Part shown: piece after piece, positions 22,648-30,833 of the stretch
How the letters are laid out: every line of letters starts with the position of its first letter
Numbering within the stretch: position 1 is the stretch's first letter
Origin: JBBDYH01 sp040901795
GTDB lineage: Bacteria > Planctomycetota > Planctomycetia > Pirellulales > JALHPA01
Assembly (NCBI GenBank): GCA_040901795.1
Contig: JBBDYH010000049.1
Coordinates: 1-36,055, forward strand
Reading direction: 5' to 3'
Length of the DNA stretch: 36,055 bases
Translations under genes and position numbers: made by a program
The notes under the pieces: generated by a model
The model's database searches: none
What the model saw: the letters and a program-made list of their open reading frames with translations, nothing else
Told to the model about the DNA's origin: nothing

Positions 22648-23454
22648 TCAAGCTGCACGCCGCCGATCCAGCGAGCGGCCGTGCTTGCCTTCTTGCGAAT
22701 TCTGAACGAAGCTCAACAGCTCGTTCACCTGCGGCACGAGTTGCTCGTTGCTGCGGAGGATTTCCCGCGCATGGTCCAAGCCTACTTTGGCGCGATAAAT
22801 CAACCGATGGGCCTCCGCCAGACAATGGATCGCGCTGGCCGAGAAGTCGTTCCGCTTCAGTGCCACAACGTTGATGCACCGCGGCCGGGCGGGCATCCCT
22901 TCGCAAAGCATGAATGGCGGCACGTCGTGCAATACGCGGCTGAGCCCCGCGACAAACGAATAGCTGCCGATGGTTGTGTAATGGTGGACCGCTGCCGCCC
23001 CGCTCAGCGACGCGTGGTCGTGGACCCGCACGTGCCCGCCCAGCAGCACAGCATTCGCCATCATGATGTGGCTTCCCAAGCGGCAATCGTGGGCCACGTG
23101 CGAGCAGGCCATCAGAAAGTTGTGGTCGCCCAGCGACGTAATGCCGTCTTCCTTCTCGGTCGCACGGTTGATGGTCACGCCTTCGCGGATGACATTATAA
23201 TCGCCGACGACAACGCGCGTGTCGCTGCCGCGGTAGCTGACGTCCTGCGGATGCCCGCCGATCACGGCGCCTGGGAAAATGTGGTTGTACTCGCCGACCG
23301 TGACGTGGCCCATCATGGTCACGTTGCTTTCCACCTTCGTGCCGCGGCCGATGCGGACATGTGGACCGATGACGCAGAAGGGACCGATTTCGACATCGTC
23401 ATCGATCTCCGCCCGCGGATCGATCGACACGTTGTCAGCAATGTAGGTTGGCAT
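22648..23454 (-). CDS. lpxA: Acyl-ACP--UDP-N-acetylglucosamine O-acyltransferase
   Basis: First enzyme of lipid A synthesis. 268 residues form a left-handed beta helix with hexapeptide repeats visible from the N terminus (VSIDPRAEIDDDVEIGPFCV). The catalytic His122 is in CSHVAHDCRLG, equivalent to His125 of E. coli in NAHIAHDC. GGHPQDVSYRG and NVIREGVTINRAT are further LpxA signatures. The C terminus is helical (IHCLAEAHRLIYRAKVGL). ATG 23454 (MPTYIADN) matches LpxA starts; ATG 23487 is also in frame. The order after lpxC is as expected, and fabZ is not fused here. Confidence 0.94.
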   Translation of the reverse strand: MPTYIADNVSIDPRAEIDDDVEIGPFCVIGPHVRIGRGTKVESNVTMMGHVTVGEYNHIFPGAVIGGHPQDVSYRGSDTRVVVGDYNVIREGVTINRATEKEDGITSLGDHNFLMACSHVAHDCRLGSHIMMANAVLLGGHVRVHDHASLSGAAAVHHYTTIGSYSFVAGLSRVLHDVPPFMLCEGMPARPRCINVVALKRNDFSASAIHCLAEAHRLIYRAKVGLDHAREILRSNEQLVPQVNELLSFVQNSQEGKHGRSLDRRRAA

Positions 23455-23497
23455 GGGATCCGTCGCCTGCACTGGAAAGACATCCATGTCTGACTAA

Positions 23498-24376
23498 CTA
23501 CGCCGATTTCCGCCGCGCCGTGACCCGCTCTCCTTCGATCAACAGCATCCGCACCAGCTCGGCGTTCAGCCGATGACCACTCTTGTGAGCTATGATCTGG
23601 CCCACGACGTCGCAGCCGCATAGCGCCAAGTCGCCCACCACGTCGAGCACTTTATGCCGTACGCACTCGTCGCTGAACCGCATCACATTCTCAATTGGTC
23701 CATGCTCGCCGAAGATCAGCAGATCCGAGATCGACGCGCGGTTGCCGAGGCCTTGCGCGATCAGCCAATCGGCCTCTTCCTTCAGCAAAAACGTCCGGCA
23801 GGCGGCCAGTTCCGTGCGAAAGGTCTGCGGTGTGACGTTGATCGATAGTGTTTGCCGACCGATCGCGTTTCCCAGGCCATAATCCAAGCGATAGCGAATC
23901 GAAAGGCCGGGCGCAGTCGCCGGGCGGGCCTCGATCCAACTGTTTTCATCTCCCAGCCGTGTGACCTCCCGGATGATTAGCTGATCACGGACGGCGTCTT
24001 GCTCAACCACACCGGCCTCGGCTAGCGCCGCCACAAACGGCTGGCTGCTGCCGTCGCAGCCGGGCATTTCCGGCTCGTTGACGGCCACTTCGCAGTTGTC
24101 GATCTGCGACCCGGCAAGTGCGGCGAGGATGTGCTCGACCATCTCGACCCGCGCCTTATTGCAGGCCAGCGTCGTGCGGCGTGGCACTTCGATGCGATGC
24201 GCCACGAGCGCGGGAATGCGGGCCGGCTTCGGCAGGTCCGTGCGCACAAACACAACACCGGTTCCCACAGGCGCCGGCCGAAATTCCACGCGCACGTCGC
24301 GCCCGCTCCAATAGCCAAACCCTTCTACCGCGACCGGCCTTTGCAGCGTCCGTTGTTGACGTGTGCTGAGGATCAA
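23498..24376 (-). CDS. lpxC: UDP-3-O-acyl-N-acetylglucosamine deacetylase
   Basis: Zinc deacetylase, the committed step of lipid A synthesis. 292 residues. The zinc and catalytic set is complete: E81-H82 in MVEHILAAL, H241-K242 with D245 in VRHKVLDVVGDLAL, and H268 in HKSGHRLNAELV. PGCDGSSQPFVAAL and AACRTFLLKEEA are other LpxC signatures. The protein lacks the C-terminal FabZ fusion found in some Bacteroidetes and Chlamydiae relatives. The first usable start is TTG 24376, with no clear ribosome binding site. It lies downstream of ompH and 43 bases before lpxA. Confidence 0.95.
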   Translation of the reverse strand: MILSTRQQRTLQRPVAVEGFGYWSGRDVRVEFRPAPVGTGVVFVRTDLPKPARIPALVAHRIEVPRRTTLACNKARVEMVEHILAALAGSQIDNCEVAVNEPEMPGCDGSSQPFVAALAEAGVVEQDAVRDQLIIREVTRLGDENSWIEARPATAPGLSIRYRLDYGLGNAIGRQTLSINVTPQTFRTELAACRTFLLKEEADWLIAQGLGNRASISDLLIFGEHGPIENVMRFSDECVRHKVLDVVGDLALCGCDVVGQIIAHKSGHRLNAELVRMLLIEGERVTARRKSA

Positions 24377-24544
24377 GGTTGGCCAATCAATGCTGGAGGA
24401 GAATATGGACTCCGCTTGCCCAGCGGAACCTGAAACGCATTCAGTGCGTCGTTGCTCAAAATGAGACAGGTCTCGCCCGTCAGGTCGCCACAGTCTGCCC
24501 GCCGCGGCGGGGCGACTCGTAGTGGCGAGCGGGACCTACACGCG
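24377..24544. repeat. Palindrome-rich spacer between ompH and lpxC
   Basis: It contains GTCGCCAC...GTGGCGAG arms around CCCGCCGCGGCGGGG at 24484-24528, similar in style to the 12618-12640 palindrome. No gene seen. Confidence 0.4.
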
Positions 24545-25231
24545 TTAGCGCTGCACGCCCGGACGCGGCGCCGCGCCAACCGGGCGCGGTCCCACCCCTT
24601 GGGGGACTGCGCCGGGATTGCCGCCGGTGACGGGCGGGCCGCTTCGATTCAGTTCTTGCAAGATCAGGTGAGTAATGTTGAGATCCGGGTGGACGTAGAC
24701 CACGCTCTTATTGATCCCTTTCACGATTTCATTTCGGTCGTCGGGATTGTCCACGACATCGCTGGCAAAGCGGAGCACCAGCGCGATGCCATTGTGCATG
24801 GCAAACCGCTTCACTGCGTCGTCCAGTTCGCGATAGGTCTGAAAATAAATGCGGCCCTCTTCCTCCATCAGCTCTTTTCTTTGCGTCTGCCCCCTGAGCT
24901 GCCAATCGACCTTGTCGCGGGCGACGCGCTGCTCCATGGTCTTGTAATCCGGCGAGCCGGGAGTGCGACCCTCAAGCTGCTGCGCTAGCGCATTGATCAC
25001 TTCGTACTCTTTCTTGAGTGCGGCTTCGGCGGCCTGGACCTGCTTCTTGAACATCTCGGTCCGCGCCAGGAACCGCTGATGCTGCTTGAAGACGATCGAC
25101 ACATCAACGACAGCGATTTTGTGGCCGGCCGGAACAGCCCCGCCTTGCGCTTGGGCCGATGGCGAGAAGGGACCGACCAGCGAACCGCACACGACGGCCA
25201 CGGCGGTGGCGAAGAAAAGGGAAACTTTCAC
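24545..25231 (-). CDS. OmpH/Skp-family periplasmic chaperone
   Basis: 228 residues with a signal peptide (VKVSLFFATAVAVVCGSLVG, cleaved about AQAQG). The OmpH core follows: KIAVVDVSIVFKQHQRF, a long coiled coil (FKKQVQAAEAALKKEYEVIN), and GRIYFQTYRELDDAVKRFA near the C terminus. Skp-type chaperones carry unfolded outer-membrane proteins across the periplasm. In many genomes this gene lies next to lpx genes, as here. The start is GTG 25231, with AGGAG 8 bases upstream; the nearby ATG at 25249 would overlap that ribosome binding site. It ends in a Pro/Gly-rich tail (about 35 residues). Confidence 0.88.
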   Translation of the reverse strand: MKVSLFFATAVAVVCGSLVGPFSPSAQAQGGAVPAGHKIAVVDVSIVFKQHQRFLARTEMFKKQVQAAEAALKKEYEVINALAQQLEGRTPGSPDYKTMEQRVARDKVDWQLRGQTQRKELMEEEGRIYFQTYRELDDAVKRFAMHNGIALVLRFASDVVDNPDDRNEIVKGINKSVVYVHPDLNITHLILQELNRSGPPVTGGNPGAVPQGVGPRPVGAAPRPGVQR

Positions 25232-25408
25232 GTGCAGCACTCCTTGCATTTGCAGTTAGTCATCCTTGACTGTCACGCTCTGAGCCGGTGAGAACCGCCG
25301 GCCTTGCATCGCCGCCACCTTGGGCTGATATCCCGGTTCTGCGGCGGCCAAATTGAGGCGGTATTGTGCCGAGAACCCGAAAACCGGTAAAGGCCGATTT
25401 CCGAGGCA

Positions 25409-25472
25409 AATGACCAATGACCAAGCACCAATGACCAAATTCGCTGAGATTGGTCATTGGGATTTGGTCATT
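25409..25472. repeat. Inverted repeat of AATGACCA units, copy 2
   Basis: The left block 25409-25438 is identical in 30 bases to 8951-8980. The right block 25450-25472 is the inverse TTGGTCATT form, with a shorter middle. It lies right after the M28 peptidase stop (25477-25475). The two copies are 16 kb apart with unrelated neighbours, so this is a dispersed family. Confidence 0.88.
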
Positions 25473-25474
25473 CA

Positions 25475-27607
25475 TTAGCGCGGCGCCTCTAGCGTCACTT
25501 CCAGCTTCACTTCCTTGCCGTCGCGCCGCACGATCACCGGCGCCTTGTCGTCCGCCTTGTACTTCCGCAACGCGGAATCAAAATCGGCCAGATTGCCGAT
25601 CTTGTTCTCCCCCAGTCGGATAATCACGTCGCCGGGCTGCAGCCCGGCTTTTTGCGCAGGACTATCGTTGCCGACTCCTTGAATGGCATAGCCCTCTTCT
25701 TCGCCGCCGGCGAGATTCGGAATGCTACCGAAATATGGCCGATCGCCCGCCGCCGGGTCCCCGGCCCGCAGGCTCTCGCGCTGGGCCTGTTGGTACTCCG
25801 GTCGCTGCTCGGCCTCGGCAATGCTTACCACCGCCTCGGCCACCATCTCGCTTACGCGACGAATGCCGGGCACGTTAAGCTTGTTCGCGTCGTCGCTCGG
25901 CCGATGGTAGTCGTTGTGGAGCCCGGTGAAGAAGTGCAAGACCGGAATCTTGCGGGCGTAAAACGACGAATGGTCGCTGGGACCAAATCCGCCTGATTCG
26001 CGCTTGATCTTAAAGCCCTGCCGCTCGTTCAGTTCATCGATCAGCCCGTCGAAGCTCTTCGCCGTGCCGGTGCCATAGACTACGAGCTCGTCATCCTTCA
26101 TGCGGCCGACCATATCCATGTTCAGCATCGCCACGGTGTTCTCGATGGGAAACAGCGGATGATGCACGTAATGCCCGCTGCCCAATAAGCCGCGCTCTTC
26201 GCCGGTGAACGCGATGAATACCACGCGCCGCGGCAGCATCTTCTCGCGACCGGCAAGCTGCCGAGCGACTTCCATTAGCGCCACCGTGCCGGAGCCGTTG
26301 TCGTCCGCGCCGTTGTGGATCTCTTTCGAACCGCTCGCCAGCGAACCGCTGTCGCCTCGGCCGAGGTGATCGTAATGGGCGCCCACGACGACGGTTTCGT
26401 CGGCCATCGGCCCTTCTCCCTCGAGCACCGCGATGACATTCTTCACCGCCACTTCCACGCGCTCGATGTTCGTCCGGCCGCGGATCCGCCATCCATCCAG
26501 CTCGCGGCTGCGCGGCTTGAGATCTTCGTCGATTTCCTGTTCCAGGTCGGCCAGCGTCGTCCCGAACGCCGCCTGGATCATCGGATCGATCGCGCCTCGC
26601 CGGCAGTGCAATACGGCAAACCGGCGGCTGTCTGTTGTGTCGCCGCCGCGATCGAACGGGAATAGCGGATCGTATTCGGCCGCCACACGCTCACTGGCAG
26701 CGCGGGCCTGTTCCAACAGCACGTCGATTTTTTTACGGTGGCTTTCGATCTGATCGAGCGCCGGGTTTTTCACCGTTTTGAATTCGTCGTTGGCTTTGGC
26801 GATCGCATCCAGCGAGCGCTGGTAGCGCTTGGCCGCGTCGGCCACGCGCTCGCGAATCTCGGCTTCGTCGGTCACCAGGATCACCGCCTCAGCCCCGTGC
26901 TGGTAGGCGTTCGAAATCTTGCGGACGATTGCCGCGTGGCTCGAGTCTCGCGTCCCGTCAAACGGTCCGTGGGGATTGGACTGCTGCGGCTCGTGGCGGA
27001 GGAGTATCACCGCCTTGCCGTTTACGTCGATCGCTTTGTAATCGTCGTACTTGTCTTCGTTCGACGTGATGCCATAACCGGCGAAAACGATTGGCAGATC
27101 GAACTCATCGCTCCCGCCGAGCGCCAGCGGCGTGAAATCAGTCCCCAGCTTTAGCTCGCGGTCTTGCGCCGGTTTGCCGTTCTGCTCCGGCGCCCGCCCG
27201 CCGCCGGCATCTCGCTGTGGCGCATCCAGCGTAAGCTGGTTCTCCGCCTCGGGTCCCAGCTTGGAGCTGATCGTGACCTTGAAGGATTGAAACGGCGTGC
27301 CGTCGTAGTGATCGGTCTTGAGGCCCAGCTCGCGAAACTGCTGCGCGAGGTACTCCGCCGCGGTGTCGATGCCCTTGGTTCCCAGCCCGCGCCCCTCAAG
27401 ATCGTCGGAGGCGAGAAACCGCACCGCCTCGTCGAGGCGTCGTTCCACGGCGGAGTCGGTCTCAAACTTGCGCTTCGCCGCAGCTTCATCTGCACCCAGC
27501 CATGTCGAGCTGCCGAACAAAACGCTAAGAACGGCCAGGATTTCAAATCGAAAAACTGACCTCCCAACCAGAACATTCAGCGAGCAGATGCGTGTTCCAT
27601 TCACCAT
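25475..27607 (-). CDS. M28-family zinc peptidase with PDZ domain, exported
   Basis: 710 residues. The N terminus has a signal-like helix (EILAVLSVLFGSSTWLGAD). A protease-associated-like domain covers about 120-250 (PIVFAGYGITS). The M28 catalytic set follows: H411 in VVVGAHYDHLG, D435/D436 in NGADDNGSGT, E470/E471 in TGEERGLLGSGH, D498 in MLNMDMVGRM, and H568 in HNDYHRPSDD. A C-terminal PDZ domain is at about 630-706 (SPAQKAGLQPGDVIIRLGE). It is probably a periplasmic or secreted aminopeptidase. ATG 27607 is preferred because GAGGA lies just upstream; a GTG at 27634 is also in frame. An unusually long insert separates the PA-like region and peptidase core (about 250-380). Confidence 0.93.
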   Translation of the reverse strand: MVNGTRICSLNVLVGRSVFRFEILAVLSVLFGSSTWLGADEAAAKRKFETDSAVERRLDEAVRFLASDDLEGRGLGTKGIDTAAEYLAQQFRELGLKTDHYDGTPFQSFKVTISSKLGPEAENQLTLDAPQRDAGGGRAPEQNGKPAQDRELKLGTDFTPLALGGSDEFDLPIVFAGYGITSNEDKYDDYKAIDVNGKAVILLRHEPQQSNPHGPFDGTRDSSHAAIVRKISNAYQHGAEAVILVTDEAEIRERVADAAKRYQRSLDAIAKANDEFKTVKNPALDQIESHRKKIDVLLEQARAASERVAAEYDPLFPFDRGGDTTDSRRFAVLHCRRGAIDPMIQAAFGTTLADLEQEIDEDLKPRSRELDGWRIRGRTNIERVEVAVKNVIAVLEGEGPMADETVVVGAHYDHLGRGDSGSLASGSKEIHNGADDNGSGTVALMEVARQLAGREKMLPRRVVFIAFTGEERGLLGSGHYVHHPLFPIENTVAMLNMDMVGRMKDDELVVYGTGTAKSFDGLIDELNERQGFKIKRESGGFGPSDHSSFYARKIPVLHFFTGLHNDYHRPSDDANKLNVPGIRRVSEMVAEAVVSIAEAEQRPEYQQAQRESLRAGDPAAGDRPYFGSIPNLAGGEEEGYAIQGVGNDSPAQKAGLQPGDVIIRLGENKIGNLADFDSALRKYKADDKAPVIVRRDGKEVKLEVTLEAPR

Positions 27608-27634
27608 TTGGTCCTCAAATAACTGGAAGAACAC

Positions 27635-27965
27635 CGTCGTTTAACGGCCTATTCCAGTCTACGCCCAAAGCACCACTTGAGCGATAGCCATCTCGTCCCC
27701 CTCGTTCCCAAGCTCCGCTTGGGAACGCACTGTCCGCGAGGCTCCGCCTCGCTGAGCGCCAGTCGTCGTGGCCACGTCGAACAGCCGTTCACGAAGCGGA
27801 GCTTCGAGGCTCTCGGTTCCCAAGCAGGAGCTTGGGAACCAGAGCGCCCCAACCACTTTGTAACTTTTTCCTTTGACGCGTTCACCCCCCGACGCTATCT
27901 TCTCACCCGCTGCCGCACGGATGCGGCGGCCAGAGCGTATCGGTGGCCGTTGGGAGGTTGCGCTG
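27635..27965. other. Divergent intergenic region with clustered palindromes
   Basis: The 331-base gap between the M28 gene and the receiver gene contains four palindromes at 27703-27840 (listed separately). The rest, 27841-27965, holds an open frame in phase with the receiver gene but without family similarity, and no promoter was recognised. Confidence 0.5.
27703..27840. repeat. Cluster of four palindromes (GTTCCCAAGC family)
   Basis: CGTTCCCAAGC/GCTTGGGAACG at 27703-27727; GCGAGGC/GCCTCGC at 27736-27752; CGAAGC/GCTTCG at 27792-27806; and GGTTCCCAAGC/GCTTGGGAACC at 27815-27840. Outer and inner stems share TCC loops or similar. Such GTTCCCAAGC/CGAGGC composites are a known kind of dispersed intergenic repeat in cyanobacteria and planctomycetes. 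Confidence 0.85.
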
Positions 27966-28322
27966 TTGTCCGAGGGATCAAGCGTTTTGATTGTCGAGCG
28001 ATCGGGCGAAATTCGCGAGGTGCTGCGCACGGCTCTCCAGCATCGGGGCTGGCACATTTACGAAGCATCGCGGGCTGATCTTGGTTTGGAGCTGGCGCGG
28101 CGACATCACCCGGACCTCGTGGTCCTCGATCTCGACGAACAGCCAGCCGATGCCGAGGATTTGTCGAGCGAGTTTTCGAAATCGGCAAACGACGAACCAA
28201 CGCCGGTCATTCTGCTCGGCGCTGTGCGCCGTTCCAGCGCAAACCCGGGCCAGTTCATCGCCAAACCCTATCACTATCAGCCGCTCATCTCTAAAATCGA
28301 GCAGTTGTTGCAAGCGAAGTAG
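27966..28322 (+). CDS. Response-regulator receiver-like protein
   Basis: 118-residue stand-alone receiver fold: VLIVERSGEIREVLRTAL, phosphoacceptor Asp55 in PDLVVLDLD, and Lys100-Pro in FIAKPYHYQPL. The usual acidic pair at the N terminus is reduced to Glu11 (E-R-S), and the switch Ser/Thr position reads Gly (ILLGAV), so phosphorylation may be altered or absent. The start is TTG 27966, with GGGAGG 8 bases upstream; upstream ATGs in frame add no family sequence. The FHA-GAF kinase begins 20 bases after the stop, so the two likely form one operon and signal pathway. Confidence 0.82.
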   Translation: MSEGSSVLIVERSGEIREVLRTALQHRGWHIYEASRADLGLELARRHHPDLVVLDLDEQPADAEDLSSEFSKSANDEPTPVILLGAVRRSSANPGQFIAKPYHYQPLISKIEQLLQAK

Positions 28323-28342
28323 ATCCCGCCCGCTGGACGTTA

Positions 28343-30112
28343 TTGCCCGTGTCCTCTCTTTTCGTTATTCAAGGCCGCGATCAGGGCTATCGCTTCGAGT
28401 TCGACTCGGAGCAGTTGCCCGTGACGTTGGGGCGCGACGCCGCGTGTGCGATCCAGTTGCACGACACGGAAGTGTCGCGCCTGCACGCCGAGATCCGTTT
28501 GGTCGATGGCAAGCCGGTGCTCGTGGACCTGAAAAGCTCCAATGGCACGTTCGTCAACAACCGTGTGATCGAGCGCCACGAGTTGGCCAGCGGCGATCAG
28601 GTCCAGATCGGCTGCACCGTGATGCTCTTCACGGGCGGCGATAGCTCCTCGATGGGCGATCTCAATGAGCGCATCCGCATTGTCCCGGAGCAAGCCGCGG
28701 ACAATTCGCGGATCGTCCGCACCATGCGGCAGGAAGAAGGGACCGAGATCTTTTCGCCTGACTTCGACCAGACGCAGAGCAACTGGTTGGCTCGGGCGCG
28801 GAGCAACCTGCAGGTGATGTACCGCACGGCGCTGGCCGTCAGCCATACATTGGACATCGACGAGCTCTTGCGCCGCATCATGCAGCTCATCTTCGAATGG
28901 GTCGAAGCCGACCGGGGCTGCATCATGCTGCTCGACTCCGAGACCAAACAACTCGCGCCCCGCGTCCGTCGCGATCGCAAGTCCGATGGCAAGGGAAGTG
29001 AAAAAACGCCCGACAACATCGATATCAGCCGCACCATTCTGGACTACGTGATGGAGCAGCGCGAGGGAGTGCTCACCAGCGATGCCCAGGAGGACCAGCG
29101 CTTCGACTCCGCGCAAAGCATCGTCCGGCAGGGCATCCGCGAAGCGATCTGTGTGCCGATGCAGGGCCGCTACGACATCGTCGGCGTGGTCTACATCGAC
29201 ACGCTCGTGCCGGCCTCGCGGGTCATCACGCGCGGCGCGAAGAAATTCACCGATGAGCACCTGAAGCTCATGGTCGCCATTGGTCACCAGGCCGCGCTGG
29301 CGGTGGAAGACACCAACTATTATTCGGCGATGGTGCAGGCCGAACGGCTGGCCGCCGTCGGGCAGACGATCGCCACGCTCTCGCACCATGTCAAGAACAT
29401 CTTGCAAGGCATTCGCGGCGGCAGCTACTTGATCGAGATGGGGCTTAACGAACACGACGAAACACTGGTCCGCAAAGGCTGGGATATCGTCGAGAAGAAC
29501 CAACGGCGGATCAGCTCGCTGGTGATGGACATGCTCACCTTCAGCAAGGAGCGCGAGCCCGATCTGGCCCCCGGCGACCTCAACAGTACCGTTGCCGACG
29601 TGATCGAGTTGATGCAAGCCCGCGCGGTCGAGAAACAGGTCTCGCTGAGCTGTGAGTTGGCGGCGAACATGCCGGCGTTGGTATTCGATCCGGAGGGCAT
29701 CCATCGCGCGGCGCTCAACGTAGTGACCAATGCCATCGACGCCTGTGGCGAGAACCCCGAGCACGGTCGGCCCGCCGGGTCTGTTCGCGTGACGACGCGG
29801 TATTTACCTGAAGGGCCGTTCGCACACGTGGCTGTTGCCGACAACGGCGCCGGTATCGCCGCCGAGGATTTGGCCGACATCTTCAGCCTCTTCGTATCGC
29901 GGAAGGGATCACGAGGCACGGGCCTGGGTCTGCCGGTCAGTCAGAAGATTCTCAAAGAGCACGGCGGCCAGATCCATGTCGAAAGCCAACTCGGCCAGGG
30001 CAGTACCTTCACGCTCGAACTACCCGCCGTCGAGCCCGAGCCGCCTCCCGACGGCGGCATCAGCGCCCGCGAAACCTGGCAAGGCGAGCCAGTGAGCGAA
30101 ACCGGCGAGTGA
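28343..30112 (+). CDS. FHA-GAF sensor histidine kinase
   Basis: 589 residues and no membrane segment. The FHA domain at about 7-97 has Gly30-Arg31, Ser45, His48 and SSNGT (65-69), so it should bind phosphothreonine. A GAF domain lies at about 155-325 (LLRRIMQLIFEWVEADRGCI, then VPMQGRYDIVGVVYID). The dimerisation helix carries the phosphoacceptor H348 in LSHHVKNILQG. The ATPase domain has N459/N463, D500 in VADNGAGI, and GTGLGLPVSQK. It is a cytoplasmic kinase that could join Ser/Thr-kinase signalling to a two-component output through the upstream receiver. It starts at TTG 28343 or GTG 28349; neither has a strong ribosome binding site. Confidence 0.95.
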   Translation: MPVSSLFVIQGRDQGYRFEFDSEQLPVTLGRDAACAIQLHDTEVSRLHAEIRLVDGKPVLVDLKSSNGTFVNNRVIERHELASGDQVQIGCTVMLFTGGDSSSMGDLNERIRIVPEQAADNSRIVRTMRQEEGTEIFSPDFDQTQSNWLARARSNLQVMYRTALAVSHTLDIDELLRRIMQLIFEWVEADRGCIMLLDSETKQLAPRVRRDRKSDGKGSEKTPDNIDISRTILDYVMEQREGVLTSDAQEDQRFDSAQSIVRQGIREAICVPMQGRYDIVGVVYIDTLVPASRVITRGAKKFTDEHLKLMVAIGHQAALAVEDTNYYSAMVQAERLAAVGQTIATLSHHVKNILQGIRGGSYLIEMGLNEHDETLVRKGWDIVEKNQRRISSLVMDMLTFSKEREPDLAPGDLNSTVADVIELMQARAVEKQVSLSCELAANMPALVFDPEGIHRAALNVVTNAIDACGENPEHGRPAGSVRVTTRYLPEGPFAHVAVADNGAGIAAEDLADIFSLFVSRKGSRGTGLGLPVSQKILKEHGGQIHVESQLGQGSTFTLELPAVEPEPPPDGGISARETWQGEPVSETGE

Positions 30113-30125
30113 CCGCCAAACGGTA

Positions 30126-30176
30126 CGACGGACTTCCCAGTCCGTCGGGATGTACGACGGCCTTCCAAGGCCGTCG
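30126..30176. terminator. Two palindromes after the histidine kinase gene
   Basis: CGACGGACT/AGTCCGTCG with a 4-base loop (30126-30147) and CGACGGCCTT/AAGGCCGTCG with a 2-base loop (30155-30176), both preceded by GTA. They look like two units of a dispersed family. They start 13 bases after the kinase stop and may end its transcript, although no T tract follows. Confidence 0.55.
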
Positions 30177-30193
30177 GTTTGAGCGCTTCCCAG

Positions 30194-30202
30194 TGGTATA
30201 AT
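30194..30202 (+). promoter_or_regulatory. Extended -10 promoter for the nucleotidyltransferase-like gene
   Basis: TGGTATAAT is a perfect TATAAT preceded by TGn, 36 bases before the ATG at 30238. No good -35 hexamer lies 16-18 bases upstream, which fits an extended -10 promoter. Confidence 0.5.
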
Positions 30203-30237
30203 CGAATTGAGGATCACTCTGTTTCGCGGGCCATTCC

Positions 30238-30803
30238 ATGGCGACAGCCGCTCAGGTCTACGCAATATTGGGCAACGAAACGCTTTGGCAAGCGGCGCAA
30301 CAATGCCACGCTACGCTTCGACAAGCGGACATCGCACACGCCGTCATCGGCGGCGTCGCAGTTTGCCTGCACGGATATCAGCGTAACACTGTCGATCTCG
30401 ACTTGCTTGTGCGTCGCGAGGACTCGGCCGACATCCGAAAAACGTTGGAGACGAACGGATTCGAATGGCACGCCACAACAAGCGAGTTTCTTAGTCCCGG
30501 CGGTATACCGGTTCAACTCTTAATGGCAGGGGACCGAGCCGGAGACGATTCTGAGGTGTCTTTGCCGGATCCGCGCGATCCTGCTGCGGTGGTCGAGCTG
30601 GACGGACTTCCGGTTCTCGCACTCGAGAGGCTGATCGAAGCCAAGATCGCCTGCGGTCTGGCCACCTGCGCCGGACCCACAAGGACTTTGCCGACGTCGT
30701 CGAGTTGATCGTTCATCACGGTCTGAGCCGCGATGACGCGCGACGACTGCACCGGTCAGTCCGCAAAACTTTTCGTGAGCTCGTACTGCACCCACGGCGG
30801 TAG
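30238..30803 (+). pseudogene. Nucleotidyltransferase-fold protein with a frameshift
   Basis: The first frame (30238-30708) encodes an NTase-fold protein: AVIGGVAVCLHGYQRNTVDLDLLV carries the G-G and D-x-D motifs of the AbiEii/MNT-like group. It fades after ERLIEAKIACGL, and the remaining 15 residues are nonsense ending at TGA 30708. From about 30655 another frame continues with family-like sequence (GHLRRTHKDFADVVELIVHH, then GLSRDDARRLHRS) to TAG 30801-30803. Restoring one base in GGTCTGGCC would join the two. It could be a sequencing error, a recent disruption or, less likely, programmed frameshifting. These proteins often act in toxin-antitoxin pairs, but no partner is evident. Confidence 0.72.
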
Positions 30804-30833
30804 GCATAGATTAGCGATCCATGCCCCGGAACT

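Noticed and set aside
28340..29764. 474-codon minus-strand open frame opposite the histidine kinase
   Set aside because: The plus strand encodes complete FHA, GAF and kinase domains. The opposing frame is His/Asp/Ala-rich antisense of those codons.
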